Part shown: positions 7,955 to 15,630 of the stretch, piece by piece | How the letters are laid out: the number at the start of each line of letters is the position of its first letter | Position numbering within the stretch: position 1 is the first letter of the stretch | Assembly (NCBI RefSeq): GCF_049366555.1 | Contig: NZ_JBMMGT010000024.1 | Span: forward strand, 1 to 41,796 | Length of the DNA: 41,796 bases | DNA from: Avibacterium volantium_A | GTDB taxonomy: Bacteria; Pseudomonadota; Gammaproteobacteria; Enterobacterales; Pasteurellaceae | Direction: 5' to 3' | Program-made: the position numbers and the translations under genes | The notes under the pieces: model-generated | Seen by the model: the letters and a program-made list of their open reading frames with translations, nothing else | Told to the model about the DNA's origin: nothing | Databases searched by the model: none

Positions 7955-9010
7955 TTATTTTTGCGAGCTAATCGCCTCAACCACCTGTAAATTTTCCTCG
8001 GCCGTTCCCACGGTAATTCGGATACAATTTTCTAGCCCTAAGGCATTATTTTGATTGCGTAAAATAATGCCTTGTTCCCAAAGTGTTTGAAATATGGCGT
8101 TACCATTTTTAAATTTCACTAAAATATAATTGGCTTCGCTCGGGAAAATATCTTGTACTTGTGGTAAGCGTTGTAATTGTTCAATTAGCCATTGGCGTTG
8201 AGCTTTTACTTGCGCGACATTATTTTGCATTTCGTTCAAACCCTGTGCAAACAAGGCTTGCGTGGCAAGATCCGAAACCGGCACGGGAATTGGATAAGGG
8301 GCGATAACTTTTTGTAATACGCCGATAAGCTCTTGATTGGCAAGCGTAAAACCGCAACGTAACCCAGCCAAAGCAAAGGCCTTGGAAAGGGTGCGAATGA
8401 TGGCAAGATGTGGGTAGTTTGCTATCATTTGCACCATCGTGCTTTCAGGGCAAAACTCAATATAGGCTTCGTCCACTACTACGATTGCACGGTTTTTGGT
8501 CATTTCTAATAATTGGATTAAATCCGCACGGCGTAAAAGATTACCAGTGGGGTTATTTGGGCTGCAAACGAAAATCACTTTCACCTTGGCAAGATTATTT
8601 GCAATATTGGCTAAATCTAACTGAAAATCTGCCGTTAATGGCACGGTTTTTGCTGTGATACCGCAGGTTTCTGCGCTCACGGCATACATTCCATAAGTTG
8701 GCGGACAATAAAGCACCTGATCGTTCGCTTCGCAAAAGGCACGAATAATCAGCTCAATGCCTTCATCGCCCCCACGTGTAACAAGTACATTTTCAGGTGC
8801 TACCCCCGCATAAGCAGCATAAGCATTCACCAGTTTTTCAGGCTGCGCTTCAGGGTAACGATTAAATTGGCGCTGCTGTAAATTCAAATCAGGGGAAAGC
8901 GGGTATTCATTGGCATTAAGCCACACATCGCCTTTGCCCCCCAAACGGCGCGCCGATTGGTAAGGGGTTAAGGCTTGAATATTTTTGCGTGATAATGTTG
9001 TGATTGTCAT
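7955..9010 (-). CDS. hisC: Histidinol-phosphate aminotransferase HisC
   Basis: PLP-dependent class I/II aminotransferase that makes histidinol phosphate from imidazole acetol phosphate and glutamate. The PLP lysine is in RTLSKAFALAGLRCGF. ANEYPLSP, SPNNPTGN and VVVDEAYIEF are the substrate and cofactor motifs. The ATG at 9010 (MTITTLSRKNIQAL) is preceded by AGAGAGAAC. The longer frame to 9076 adds a lysine-rich lead not seen in the family. 351 residues. USS 7933 lies in the 50-bp gap to hisB. Confidence 0.96.
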   Translation of the reverse strand: MTITTLSRKNIQALTPYQSARRLGGKGDVWLNANEYPLSPDLNLQQRQFNRYPEAQPEKLVNAYAAYAGVAPENVLVTRGGDEGIELIIRAFCEANDQVLYCPPTYGMYAVSAETCGITAKTVPLTADFQLDLANIANNLAKVKVIFVCSPNNPTGNLLRRADLIQLLEMTKNRAIVVVDEAYIEFCPESTMVQMIANYPHLAIIRTLSKAFALAGLRCGFTLANQELIGVLQKVIAPYPIPVPVSDLATQALFAQGLNEMQNNVAQVKAQRQWLIEQLQRLPQVQDIFPSEANYILVKFKNGNAIFQTLWEQGIILRNQNNALGLENCIRITVGTAEENLQVVEAISSQK

Positions 9011-9080
9011 TTTTGTTCTCTCTAAAAATTTTTGTTTTTTGACCGCAGTTTTGAGATGTTGCATTTTTTGCAACAACTCG

Positions 9081-10379
9081 TTAGCTATTTTTCTTTTGCA
9101 ACTTTTCCAACCGCACTAACACGGCATTTTTATGGGCATCGAGCTGTTCGGCGGTGGCCATTTGGATCACTGTTGGTGCGAGATCTTGGAAGCCTTGTGG
9201 GCTGAGTTCTTGCACGGTCATTCGTTTACTAAAATCCGCTAAGCCTAAACTGGACGTGGTACGAGTGTAGCCATAGGTGGGCAGAACGTGGTTGGTGCCA
9301 CTGGCGTAGTCTCCCATACTTTCAGGGCTGTATGCACCAAGGAAGATCGATCCAGCATTATCGAGTTGATCCAATATGCCACGTGCATTTTCCACTTGAA
9401 CGACCAAATGTTCTGGTGCATATTCATTGCTGATTTCAATGGCTTGGCTCAAGTTTTCGGCGATAAAAATACGGCTGTGGCTGAGGGCTTGGCGAGCGGT
9501 TTCTGCACGCGGGAGCATTGCCAGTTGGCGTTCAATAGCAAGTGCGGTGTTTTTGGCTAAGGTTTCACTTGGGGTAACCAAAATCACTTGGCTGTCCGCC
9601 CCATGTTCTGCTTGGGAAAGCAAATCACTAGCCACAAAATCGGGATCGGCATTTTCATCAGCTAACACCAATACTTCGGACGGACCCGCTTGCATATCGA
9701 TCGTCGCACCATTCACCGCTTGGCTCACTTGACGCTTGGCTTCGGTAACGAACGCATTGCCGGGGCCGAAGATTTTATCCACTTTAGCAACGGTTTCTGT
9801 GCCGAATGCCATTGCGACGATAGCTTGTGCGCCGCCAACAGGGTAAATGGTTTCGACCCCGCAGAGATCTGCCGCATATAAAATCGCATCAGCGATAGGT
9901 GGCGGAGAGCAAAGTACGATTTTTTTACAGCCTGCAATTTTGGCTGGAATAGCAAGCATTAAGACGGTGGAAAAAAGTGGGGCAGAGCCACCGGGGATAT
10001 ACAAGCCCACCCGATTAATCGGGCGAGTTACCACTTGGCAACGCACGCCCGCTTGGGTTTCAATGTCCACCGCTTGGGGGATTTGTGCTTGGTGAAAGCG
10101 TTCAATGTTGGTTTTGGCATTTTGAATGGCGGTTTTTAATTCATCGGGTAAGCGAGCCGCTGCCGCTTGAATTTCCGCTTGCGAGATAACGAGGCTGTCT
10201 AGTTTGACCTTGTCGAATTTTTCGCCTAATTCAAATAACGCCTTATCGCCTTCACCTTGCACTTTTTCACGAATGGCGTCCACAGCGTCTTTAATGGACT
10301 GTGCTGCCGAAATGGCAGGTCGCATTAAGGCTTGTTGTTTTTCTTGTTGGGTTAAGTTTTTCCAGATTAGGGTTTGCAT
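9081..10379 (-). CDS. hisD: Histidinol dehydrogenase HisD
   Basis: NAD-dependent, zinc-binding enzyme that oxidises histidinol to histidine, the last two steps of the pathway. Seen: GLYIPGGSAPL, GPGNAFVTEAKR, the signature IDMQAGPSEVLVLAD, QAEHGADSQVIL (zinc and catalytic region) and EYAPEHLVV with the catalytic glutamate and histidine. The ATG at 10379 (MQTLIWKNL) has AAGGAAG upstream, better than the open frame to 10406. 432 residues, normal. USS 9540 codes for TAL in KNTALAIE. Confidence 0.97.
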   Translation of the reverse strand: MQTLIWKNLTQQEKQQALMRPAISAAQSIKDAVDAIREKVQGEGDKALFELGEKFDKVKLDSLVISQAEIQAAAARLPDELKTAIQNAKTNIERFHQAQIPQAVDIETQAGVRCQVVTRPINRVGLYIPGGSAPLFSTVLMLAIPAKIAGCKKIVLCSPPPIADAILYAADLCGVETIYPVGGAQAIVAMAFGTETVAKVDKIFGPGNAFVTEAKRQVSQAVNGATIDMQAGPSEVLVLADENADPDFVASDLLSQAEHGADSQVILVTPSETLAKNTALAIERQLAMLPRAETARQALSHSRIFIAENLSQAIEISNEYAPEHLVVQVENARGILDQLDNAGSIFLGAYSPESMGDYASGTNHVLPTYGYTRTTSSLGLADFSKRMTVQELSPQGFQDLAPTVIQMATAEQLDAHKNAVLVRLEKLQKKNS

Positions 10380-10420
10380 TGTGTTCTTCCTTAAAATTTG
10401 TTGCAAAATTTCACCGCACT

Positions 10421-11320
10421 TTAAGCGAGCATTTTTTCAATGGGTAGCACTAAAACCGAGCTTGCACCCTGTGCTTTCAATTCTTCCATTGTTTCCCAGA
10501 ATAAGGTTTCTTGGCTCACTGCGTGCAGTGCCACTTTGCTTTCATCGTGAGCGAGAGGCAAAATGGTTGGGTTTTCCACCCCAGGAAGCAGGGAAATAAT
10601 GGTTTCCAGTTGGGCTTTCGGTGCGTGTAGCATAATGTATTTGGATTCACCTGCTTGTTGAATGCCTTGAATGCGGGTTAAGAGCCTATCCACAAGGGCT
10701 TGTTTTTCATCGCTTAATGGCTCTTGACGCTGAATTAAGCACGCTGTCGAGCGATAAATCACTTCTACTTCTTTTAAGCCATTGGCTTCAAGAGTTGCCC
10801 CTGATGACACCAAATCGCAAATGGCATCGGCTAAGCCCGCAGAGGGGGCGACTTCCACCGAGCCGTTCAATAAGGTGCTTTTGAATGGCACGCCTTGCTC
10901 CGCCATATAGCGTTTTAATAAATTGGGATAGGAGGTGGCAATGCGAGAGTTGGCAAAGTCTTGCACGCCGTTGTAAGCCCGATCGCGATCAATGGCTAAG
11001 GATAAACGACAGCCACCGAAATCTAAGGTACGTAATTTCTTGTAAGCTACGCTTTCGCCTGTAGCAAGGCGACCGAGTTCTTCCTCTTCCAACACGTTTT
11101 CGCCAATAATGCCGAGATCCACCACGCCATCAAAAACTAGACCTGGAATATCGTCATCACGCACACGCAAAATTTCAATGGGCATATTTTCCGCATAAGC
11201 GATCAAACGCTGTTCGTTCCAGTTAATTTTTACCCCGCATTGTTTCAGCAACTCCGCACAGTCTTTGCTTAGGCGACCTTTTTTTTGTAACGCAATGCGT
11301 AATCTTGTTGTGTTTGCCAT
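10421..11320 (-). CDS. hisG: ATP phosphoribosyltransferase HisG (long form)
   Basis: First and committed enzyme of histidine synthesis, joining ATP and PRPP. At 299 residues it is the long form with its own C-terminal ACT-like regulatory domain (about 225-299), so no HisZ is needed and histidine feedback inhibition is expected. Seen: LRIALQKKGRLSKD at the N-terminus, DLGIIGENVLEE, and the PRPP loop DLVSSGATLEANGL. The ATG at 11320 has AAGGAAAAAC upstream. It is the first structural gene after the hisL attenuator. USS 10413 touches its stop codon. Confidence 0.97.
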   Translation of the reverse strand: MANTTRLRIALQKKGRLSKDCAELLKQCGVKINWNEQRLIAYAENMPIEILRVRDDDIPGLVFDGVVDLGIIGENVLEEEELGRLATGESVAYKKLRTLDFGGCRLSLAIDRDRAYNGVQDFANSRIATSYPNLLKRYMAEQGVPFKSTLLNGSVEVAPSAGLADAICDLVSSGATLEANGLKEVEVIYRSTACLIQRQEPLSDEKQALVDRLLTRIQGIQQAGESKYIMLHAPKAQLETIISLLPGVENPTILPLAHDESKVALHAVSQETLFWETMEELKAQGASSVLVLPIEKMLA

Positions 11321-11358
11321 TTGTTTTTCCTTTATTAATGTTATTAAAATTAAGCTAT

Positions 11359-11396
11359 AAAAAAACCTCTCGAAAGTTGGCTTCCGAGAGGTTTTT
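11359..11396 (-). terminator. his operon attenuator terminator
   Basis: Perfect 12-bp arms AAAAACCTCTCG (11361-11372) and CGAGAGGTTTTT (11385-11396) are followed on the minus strand by a T run of seven or more. It sits between the His-rich leader peptide and hisG, the classic place for the his attenuator. Stalling at His codons should let an upstream segment prevent this stem forming. Confidence 0.93.
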
Positions 11397-11462
11397 AGGG
11401 TTGTGATTTGCAGTACTCACTCGGAAGTCTTATCTTCCAAGCAATCGCCATCGCCCGAAAGA

Positions 11463-11507
11463 TTATTCAGGGTGATGGTGGTGATGAGTATTGCAATTAA
11501 AATTCAT
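11463..11507 (-). CDS. hisL: his operon leader peptide HisL
   Basis: A 14-codon reading frame encodes MNFNCNTHHHHHPE with five consecutive His codons, then TAA. TGGAG lies 6 bp before the ATG. The arrangement (promoter, His-run peptide, attenuator stem, hisG) matches E. coli hisL, whose peptide has seven His in a row. The ribosome reads charged tRNA-His levels here and sets attenuation. It is too short for ordinary gene finding. Confidence 0.93.
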   Translation of the reverse strand: MNFNCNTHHHHHPE

Positions 11508-11536
11508 TTGAGTTTCTCCAAAATTGATTGCTTATT

Positions 11537-11564
11537 AATTTACGCAAAAAATTTTTTTATGCAA
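11537..11564 (-). promoter_or_regulatory. Predicted his operon promoter
   Basis: On the minus strand TTGCAT (11559-11564), a 16-bp spacer of A/T runs, and TAAATT (11537-11542). Transcription would start near 11530, about 23 bases before hisL. It begins only 9 bp below the end of the methyltransferase gene. Confidence 0.6.
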
Positions 11565-11572
11565 GCAAATTT

Positions 11573-12316
11573 TTAGCTTTTTTTCGCTTTAATAAACAGC
11601 AGCACGGGGCGATGTTGTAAATCTTTAAATTCTTGCTGCCATTGTGGCTGATCCGCTAGCATTGGTTCAAGCATTTTTTCCACTTGAAAGCCTCCATTGA
11701 TGAGATCGTTGACAATAGTGGACAAGGTGCGGTGATAGGTTTTAAAAGGCTGTTTAAACCAATTTCGATCCCGTTCCCCTTCATCACGATAATAATTTAA
11801 ACGATAAGCAAGCTGTTGTTTATGGTGATCTTTTTCCCAACGCTCGCCACCTTGATAGCACGTTACAATGGGGTGTTCTTGTGAAAAAATAAGCGTACCG
11901 TTAGTGTTGAGCTTGGCATAAATATCCGCGAGAAGCTGGGGAAAATCCTGCACATAATGAAAGGCGAAAGAGCTGGTAATTACATCAAAATTGTCATCAG
12001 GCAAGGTATTCAGCTGTTCCATTGCAAGCTGATGTAACGCAAAGTGCGGTTGTTTTTCGGCGAGATTTTTTGCCGCCTGCTGCAACATTGCTTGAGATAA
12101 ATCCATTCCCACCACAAATGCTGCGCCTTTTTGCAAATAAAGTTGCAAATGCTCACCCATTCCACAACCCAGATCGAGCAGCTTTTTGCCTGTTAAATCA
12201 GGCAGTAAACTTAGCATTGTGGGTTTTTCCACAATTTCATTCAGGCTAATAGGATTTTGACGTAATTTTTGGTAAAGCTCAAAAAAGCTTTCTTTATCGT
12301 AAACGGAGGTTTTCAT
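11573..12316 (-). CDS. Class I SAM-dependent methyltransferase
   Basis: The 247-residue Rossmann-fold methyltransferase has motif I LLDLGCGMGEHLQLYL (about residues 45-60), an acidic end to strand 2 in VVGMDLS, FDVITSSFAFHYV as motif II/III and a C-terminal region that could hold the substrate. The substrate cannot be told: the fold covers small-molecule, lipid and tRNA methylases. It lies between mtr and the his promoter on the same strand, and a terminator after mtr suggests separate transcription. USS 12042 is in frame. Family call is firm; function is unknown. Confidence 0.85.
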   Translation of the reverse strand: MKTSVYDKESFFELYQKLRQNPISLNEIVEKPTMLSLLPDLTGKKLLDLGCGMGEHLQLYLQKGAAFVVGMDLSQAMLQQAAKNLAEKQPHFALHQLAMEQLNTLPDDNFDVITSSFAFHYVQDFPQLLADIYAKLNTNGTLIFSQEHPIVTCYQGGERWEKDHHKQQLAYRLNYYRDEGERDRNWFKQPFKTYHRTLSTIVNDLINGGFQVEKMLEPMLADQPQWQQEFKDLQHRPVLLFIKAKKS

Positions 12317-12329
12317 TATTGTTATGCGA

Positions 12330-12357
12330 AAAAATTAGCACGGTTTCCCGTGCTAAT
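12330..12357 (-). terminator. Terminator after mtr
   Basis: Perfect 10-bp arms ATTAGCACGG (12334-12343) and CCGTGCTAAT (12348-12357), loop TTTC, then six T on the minus strand. It is 36 bp past the mtr stop. Confidence 0.88.
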
Positions 12358-12392
12358 GGTTGAAATTTAAGCCTATTTTAAGCGATTTAGGT

Positions 12393-13643
12393 TTATCTGC
12401 CAAATACTGGTAACAAGCCAAAGAGATCAGCCAGTTGAATAAAGATATTGAGTAGACCGAACAGGATAACGAAGTAAATCATTCCGTTGCCACCATAAAC
12501 TTGGTAGGTTTGATTTGGATATTTCGCGCGGCAAGCTTTGGCAAGAAGCGCGGGAATAATCACCGCCCAAATGGTCGCTGCAAGTCCTGCGTAGCCAATG
12601 GCGATCACAAAGCCATAAGGGAAAAGCAGGCTTAAAATCAACGGCGGTAAGAAGGTGATTAATGCGGTTTTTGTTCTGCCCGCGCTGCTGTTGTCGAATT
12701 TGAATAAATCCGCAATGTAATCAAATAAACCAAGGGTTACGCCAAGGAATGAGCTGGCAATCGCCATATAAGCAAAGAAACGCAACATTAAGCCCACAAA
12801 ATTCGTTTGGATTTGGCTATTCAAGGCTTCAAGTAATGCTGCAATGTCACCGCCTTTTTGAATCACTGGGATAAATTCATTACGCGGCAAATTACCCTGA
12901 ATGGCAAGCTGCCATAGCATATAGATGATTAATGCGATAAATGTGCCATAAATAATAGATTTGGTCACTTTGCTGCTATCACGATCATAATATTTCACTA
13001 AGCTCGGCACATTTTGATGGAAACCGAAAGACACCAAACAAACTGGTAAAGCAGCAAGAGCGAATGGTAGATATTGGCTATCTTCTGTGGCTAGGCTATC
13101 AAGCAAAATATCGGTGTTTACCATTCCCAATAAATTGGTTACAGAAAGCAAAAAGGCGACTACCATTCCCGCGATTAAAACGGTACTAAAGCGATCCACG
13201 GCTTTGGTGGAAAACCACACGAAAAAGGCGAGTACCGCACAGAAAATCAGCGAGCCAGAAACACGTCCAATTTCCACCGCACTTTGTTCGCTGCTAACTA
13301 ATTGATTCAGAAAACTTTCCGTTAAACCACCGCCAGAGGTGATATAGGCATAGGTGAGAATGTACAACACAAAGGCAACGGACAGCCCATTAATCACGTT
13401 CCAGCCTTTGCCGAGCAAATCTTTAACGATAGTGTCAAAACTTGCGCCAGTGGGATAATGCAAGTTGGCTTCAAGTAGCATTAAGCCCGATGTGGTCATA
13501 CAAAACCAAGTGTAGCAAAGGATCAAAATAGAGCCGATAAACCACACGCCAGAAGTGGCAATAGGGTTTGCCAACATTCCTGCACCAATGGTGCCGCCAG
13601 CGATAATCATTGCACCGCCGAATAAGGAAGGATTTTTTTTCAT
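12393..13643 (-). CDS. mtr: Aromatic amino acid permease, Mtr-type (tryptophan)
   Basis: Inner-membrane proton-coupled permease of the hydroxy/aromatic amino acid family, 416 residues with about 11 spans. GGTIGAGMLANP opens TM1. The segment DLLGKGWNVINGLSVAFVLY and the later SSFLGVTLGLFDYIADLF are nearly those of E. coli Mtr and differ more from TyrP, so tryptophan is the likely substrate. The ATG at 13643 has AGGTG upstream. A TrpR-like operator overlaps its predicted -10, supporting tryptophan. USS 13276 encodes QSAVE. TnaB-like low-affinity permease is the alternative. Confidence 0.87.
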   Translation of the reverse strand: MKKNPSLFGGAMIIAGGTIGAGMLANPIATSGVWFIGSILILCYTWFCMTTSGLMLLEANLHYPTGASFDTIVKDLLGKGWNVINGLSVAFVLYILTYAYITSGGGLTESFLNQLVSSEQSAVEIGRVSGSLIFCAVLAFFVWFSTKAVDRFSTVLIAGMVVAFLLSVTNLLGMVNTDILLDSLATEDSQYLPFALAALPVCLVSFGFHQNVPSLVKYYDRDSSKVTKSIIYGTFIALIIYMLWQLAIQGNLPRNEFIPVIQKGGDIAALLEALNSQIQTNFVGLMLRFFAYMAIASSFLGVTLGLFDYIADLFKFDNSSAGRTKTALITFLPPLILSLLFPYGFVIAIGYAGLAATIWAVIIPALLAKACRAKYPNQTYQVYGGNGMIYFVILFGLLNIFIQLADLFGLLPVFGR

Positions 13644-13675
13644 AAATTCACCTAAAGTTTAATATTGGTATCGAT

Positions 13676-13693
13676 GAACTATTATAATAGTAC
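13676..13693. promoter_or_regulatory. Candidate TrpR operator at mtr promoter
   Basis: The 18-bp dyad GAACTATTATAATAGTAC matches the E. coli trp operator core at 14 of 18 positions without gaps. Its inner 14 bp (13678-13691) are a perfect palindrome. It covers the -10 hexamer of the predicted mtr promoter, so a bound repressor would block transcription. Confidence 0.65.
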
Positions 13694-13708
13694 AAAATAA
13701 AAATACAA
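13681..13708 (-). promoter_or_regulatory. Predicted mtr promoter
   Basis: On the minus strand TTGTAT (13703-13708), 16-bp spacer, then a perfect TATAAT (13681-13686). The expected start is near 13674, about 30 bases before the mtr ATG. Confidence 0.7.
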
Positions 13709-13729
13709 TGGCTAAATTGCCCGTTTAGC

Positions 13730-13759
13730 TTGGCAAAAGCAAAAAAATCAAGCTATAAT
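13730..13759 (+). promoter_or_regulatory. Predicted ppa promoter
   Basis: TTGGCA (13730-13735), 18-bp spacer, perfect TATAAT (13754-13759), with the ppa ATG 43 bp downstream. It is divergent from the mtr promoter 21 bp away. Confidence 0.75.
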
Positions 13760-13802
13760 TCAAGAGTTTTATTACCATTCATTAACTAGAAGGAAAGACC
13801 AA

Positions 13803-14330
13803 ATGGGTTTAGAAATCGTTCCAGCAGGAAAAGAACTTCCTGATGATATTTATGTTGTTATTGAAATCCCAGCTAATTCAGATCCAATCAAATATGAAGT
13901 GGATAAAGAAACAGGGACATTATTCGTTGATCGCTTTATGGCAACCGCAATGTTCTACCCAGCGAACTATGGTTACATTAACCACACCTTATCTTTAGAT
14001 GGCGATCCTGTTGATGTATTAGTACCAACGCCTTATCCATTACAACCAGGTTCTGTGATCCGTTGTCGTCCAGTGGGTGTGTTAAAAATGACGGACGAAT
14101 CAGGCCAAGATGCGAAAGTGATCGCTGTGCCGCACACAAAATTAAGCAAAGAATACGATCACATTAAAGATGTAGGTGATTTACCCGCGTTATTAAAAGC
14201 ACAAATTCAACACTTCTTTGAAAGCTACAAAGCCCTTGAAGCGGGTAAATGGGTGAAAGTTGATGGTTGGGAAGGTGTTGAAGCCGCCCGTCAAGAGATT
14301 TTAGAATCCTTTGAGCGTGCGAAAAAATAA
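13803..14330 (+). CDS. ppa: Inorganic pyrophosphatase (family I)
   Basis: Hydrolyses pyrophosphate to phosphate, pulling biosynthetic reactions forward. The 175-residue protein matches bacterial soluble hexameric PPases. The metal-binding motif DGDPVDVLV (D66, D68, D71) is intact, as are YGYINHT and KEYDHIKDVGDLP. The ATG at 13803 is preceded by AGAAGGAAAGACC. It is monocistronic: own promoter and a strong terminator straight after. Confidence 0.97.
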   Translation: MGLEIVPAGKELPDDIYVVIEIPANSDPIKYEVDKETGTLFVDRFMATAMFYPANYGYINHTLSLDGDPVDVLVPTPYPLQPGSVIRCRPVGVLKMTDESGQDAKVIAVPHTKLSKEYDHIKDVGDLPALLKAQIQHFFESYKALEAGKWVKVDGWEGVEAARQEILESFERAKK

Positions 14331-14346
14331 TTTTTCTTTTACTTTT

Positions 14347-14377
14347 AATACCGCCTTTTTGTAGGGCGGTATTTTTC
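14347..14377 (+). terminator. Terminator after ppa
   Basis: 9-bp arms AATACCGCC (14347-14355) and GGCGGTATT (14365-14373), 9-nt loop, then T-rich TTTTT. It lies 16 bp past the ppa stop. Confidence 0.88.
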
Positions 14378-14401
14378 TATGCGTAAACTTAAGGAGTGAA
14401 A

Positions 14402-15172
14402 ATGTTAAAAACCTTGAAAAAAATCACCGCACTTTCTGTATTAGCATTAATGCTTAACGCCTGTGCGGATTCCGCGAGCATTAACCAACAAGCCGCGGCA
14501 AATTACCGCCAAACGGTGAATCAAGCGCAACAGCAAGGGGCAGTGGATACCACTTCCACCACCGCAAAACGCATTCATAAAGTCTTTAACAAAATGTACC
14601 CTTATGCGAATCAAGAAAACCACACAGGGCAACCGTTCAACTGGCAAATTACGGTAATTAAATCCGATGAGCTAAACGCGTGGGCAATGCCAGGTGGAAA
14701 AATGGCATTTTATACAGGATTAGTGAATAAATTGCAGCTCAGTGATGATGAAATCGCTACCGTAATGGGGCACGAAATGGCGCACGCACTCAAAGAACAC
14801 GGTAAGAAAAAAGTAAATATGGGCGTATTTACCGAAGTGATCGCACAGGTTGCACACGTTGCACTTTCAACCCAAATTGGCGCTGATGGCAGTGGCTTAG
14901 TGGTAGGCTTAACCAAAGACTGGGCGCTCGATAAACCTTATTCACGCAGTGCCGAAACAGAAGCCGATGAAGTAGGCTTATTATTAATGGCAAAAGCGGG
15001 CTACAACCCAGAAGCCGCGCCTAGATTATGGGAAAAAATGCAAAAAGCGTCATCGGGCTCACAAAGCGTGCTTGCTGCACTTTCTTCCACTCACCCAAGC
15101 GATAAAGATCGCCAACAAAATCTACTTCGCCTAATGCCAGAGGCTGTGGCGATTTATAAAACGAGTAAGTAA
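14402..15172 (+). CDS. M48 family metalloprotease lipoprotein (LoiP/YcaL-like)
   Basis: Zinc protease anchored to the outer membrane as a lipoprotein. The signal peptide ends at the lipobox LNAC with C21. The zinc site is GHEMAHAL (H124, E125, H128), with the third ligand in the SAETEADE stretch (185-190). HPSDKDRQQNL near the end is typical of this family. The 256 residues fit LoiP/YcaL, which degrade damaged or misfolded outer-membrane proteins; which of the two it equals I cannot decide. The ATG at 14402 with AAGGAG upstream is chosen over the GTG at 14396, which lies inside the ribosome site. USS 14426 codes for TAL in the signal peptide. Confidence 0.9.
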   Translation: MLKTLKKITALSVLALMLNACADSASINQQAAANYRQTVNQAQQQGAVDTTSTTAKRIHKVFNKMYPYANQENHTGQPFNWQITVIKSDELNAWAMPGGKMAFYTGLVNKLQLSDDEIATVMGHEMAHALKEHGKKKVNMGVFTEVIAQVAHVALSTQIGADGSGLVVGLTKDWALDKPYSRSAETEADEVGLLLMAKAGYNPEAAPRLWEKMQKASSGSQSVLAALSSTHPSDKDRQQNLLRLMPEAVAIYKTSK

Positions 15173-15194
15173 TCATTTACAAATAGACAAAACA

Positions 15195-15232
15195 AAGTGC
15201 GGTGGAAAATTCGGAGATTTTACACCGCACTT
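15195..15232. terminator. Bidirectional terminator made of two inverted uptake signals
   Basis: AAGTGCGGTG (15195-15204) and CACCGCACTT (15223-15232) pair perfectly, with inner AAAAT and ATTTT extending the stem. T-rich sequence follows on both sides. It separates the convergent M48 protease gene and the nlpD-side operon. Confidence 0.88.
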
Positions 15233-15245
15233 ATTTTTACGTTTT

Positions 15246-15629
15246 CTAATAACCAGTTGGTTTTCTCAGTTCCCAGCCTGTTTGGGTTTTGATTAAATAA
15301 AGGCTTTTATCTTTTGCCGCATAGCCACCTTTTACCGCATCTAAAATTAAATTTTGCAGTAACTTCGCTGAGAAAACTTCTGCTTTACCTTGTTCTTCAG
15401 CAAGAATGACATATACCGCAAGGGTTGGGTTTTCAGGATCAGTTAAACGAATATCGGCAATGGTAAAAGGTTGTACGCATTGCTGTTTGAGTTCTGACCA
15501 AGTGTAGCCCGCAGAAGGAATGCAGCCTCTTTCATCGCGGTCTGCACCTACTAAAGGCATTGACGAAGGGGAAGTACAGCCCATTATCAGGGCTGTACTG
15601 AGCAAGGATAACGTGATAGGTTTTTTCAT
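15246..15629 (-). CDS. Lipoprotein of unknown function with a GC-x-PSAGYTW cysteine motif
   Basis: The 127-residue protein has a lipoprotein signal ending LIMGC (C18). The next stretch, DRDERGCIPSAGYTWSEL followed by KQQC, resembles a two-cysteine element seen in various small secreted bacterial proteins and could form a disulfide. The rest is a compact alpha/beta-looking region with a tryptophan near the end. It starts one base after the nlpD stop, so it is co-transcribed and probably coupled with nlpD. I do not recognise a function. Its position suggests an envelope role, which is inference only. Confidence 0.75.
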   Translation of the reverse strand: MKKPITLSLLSTALIMGCTSPSSMPLVGADRDERGCIPSAGYTWSELKQQCVQPFTIADIRLTDPENPTLAVYVILAEEQGKAEVFSAKLLQNLILDAVKGGYAAKDKSLYLIKTQTGWELRKPTGY

Positions 15630-15630
15630 C

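Noticed and set aside
13676..13693. A TyrR box at mtr
   Set aside because: The motif lacks TGTAAA-N6-TTTACA and instead matches the trp operator.
15195..15232. Inverted uptake signals as insertion-sequence ends
   Set aside because: No transposase or target duplication; pairs of this kind are known terminators in Pasteurellaceae.
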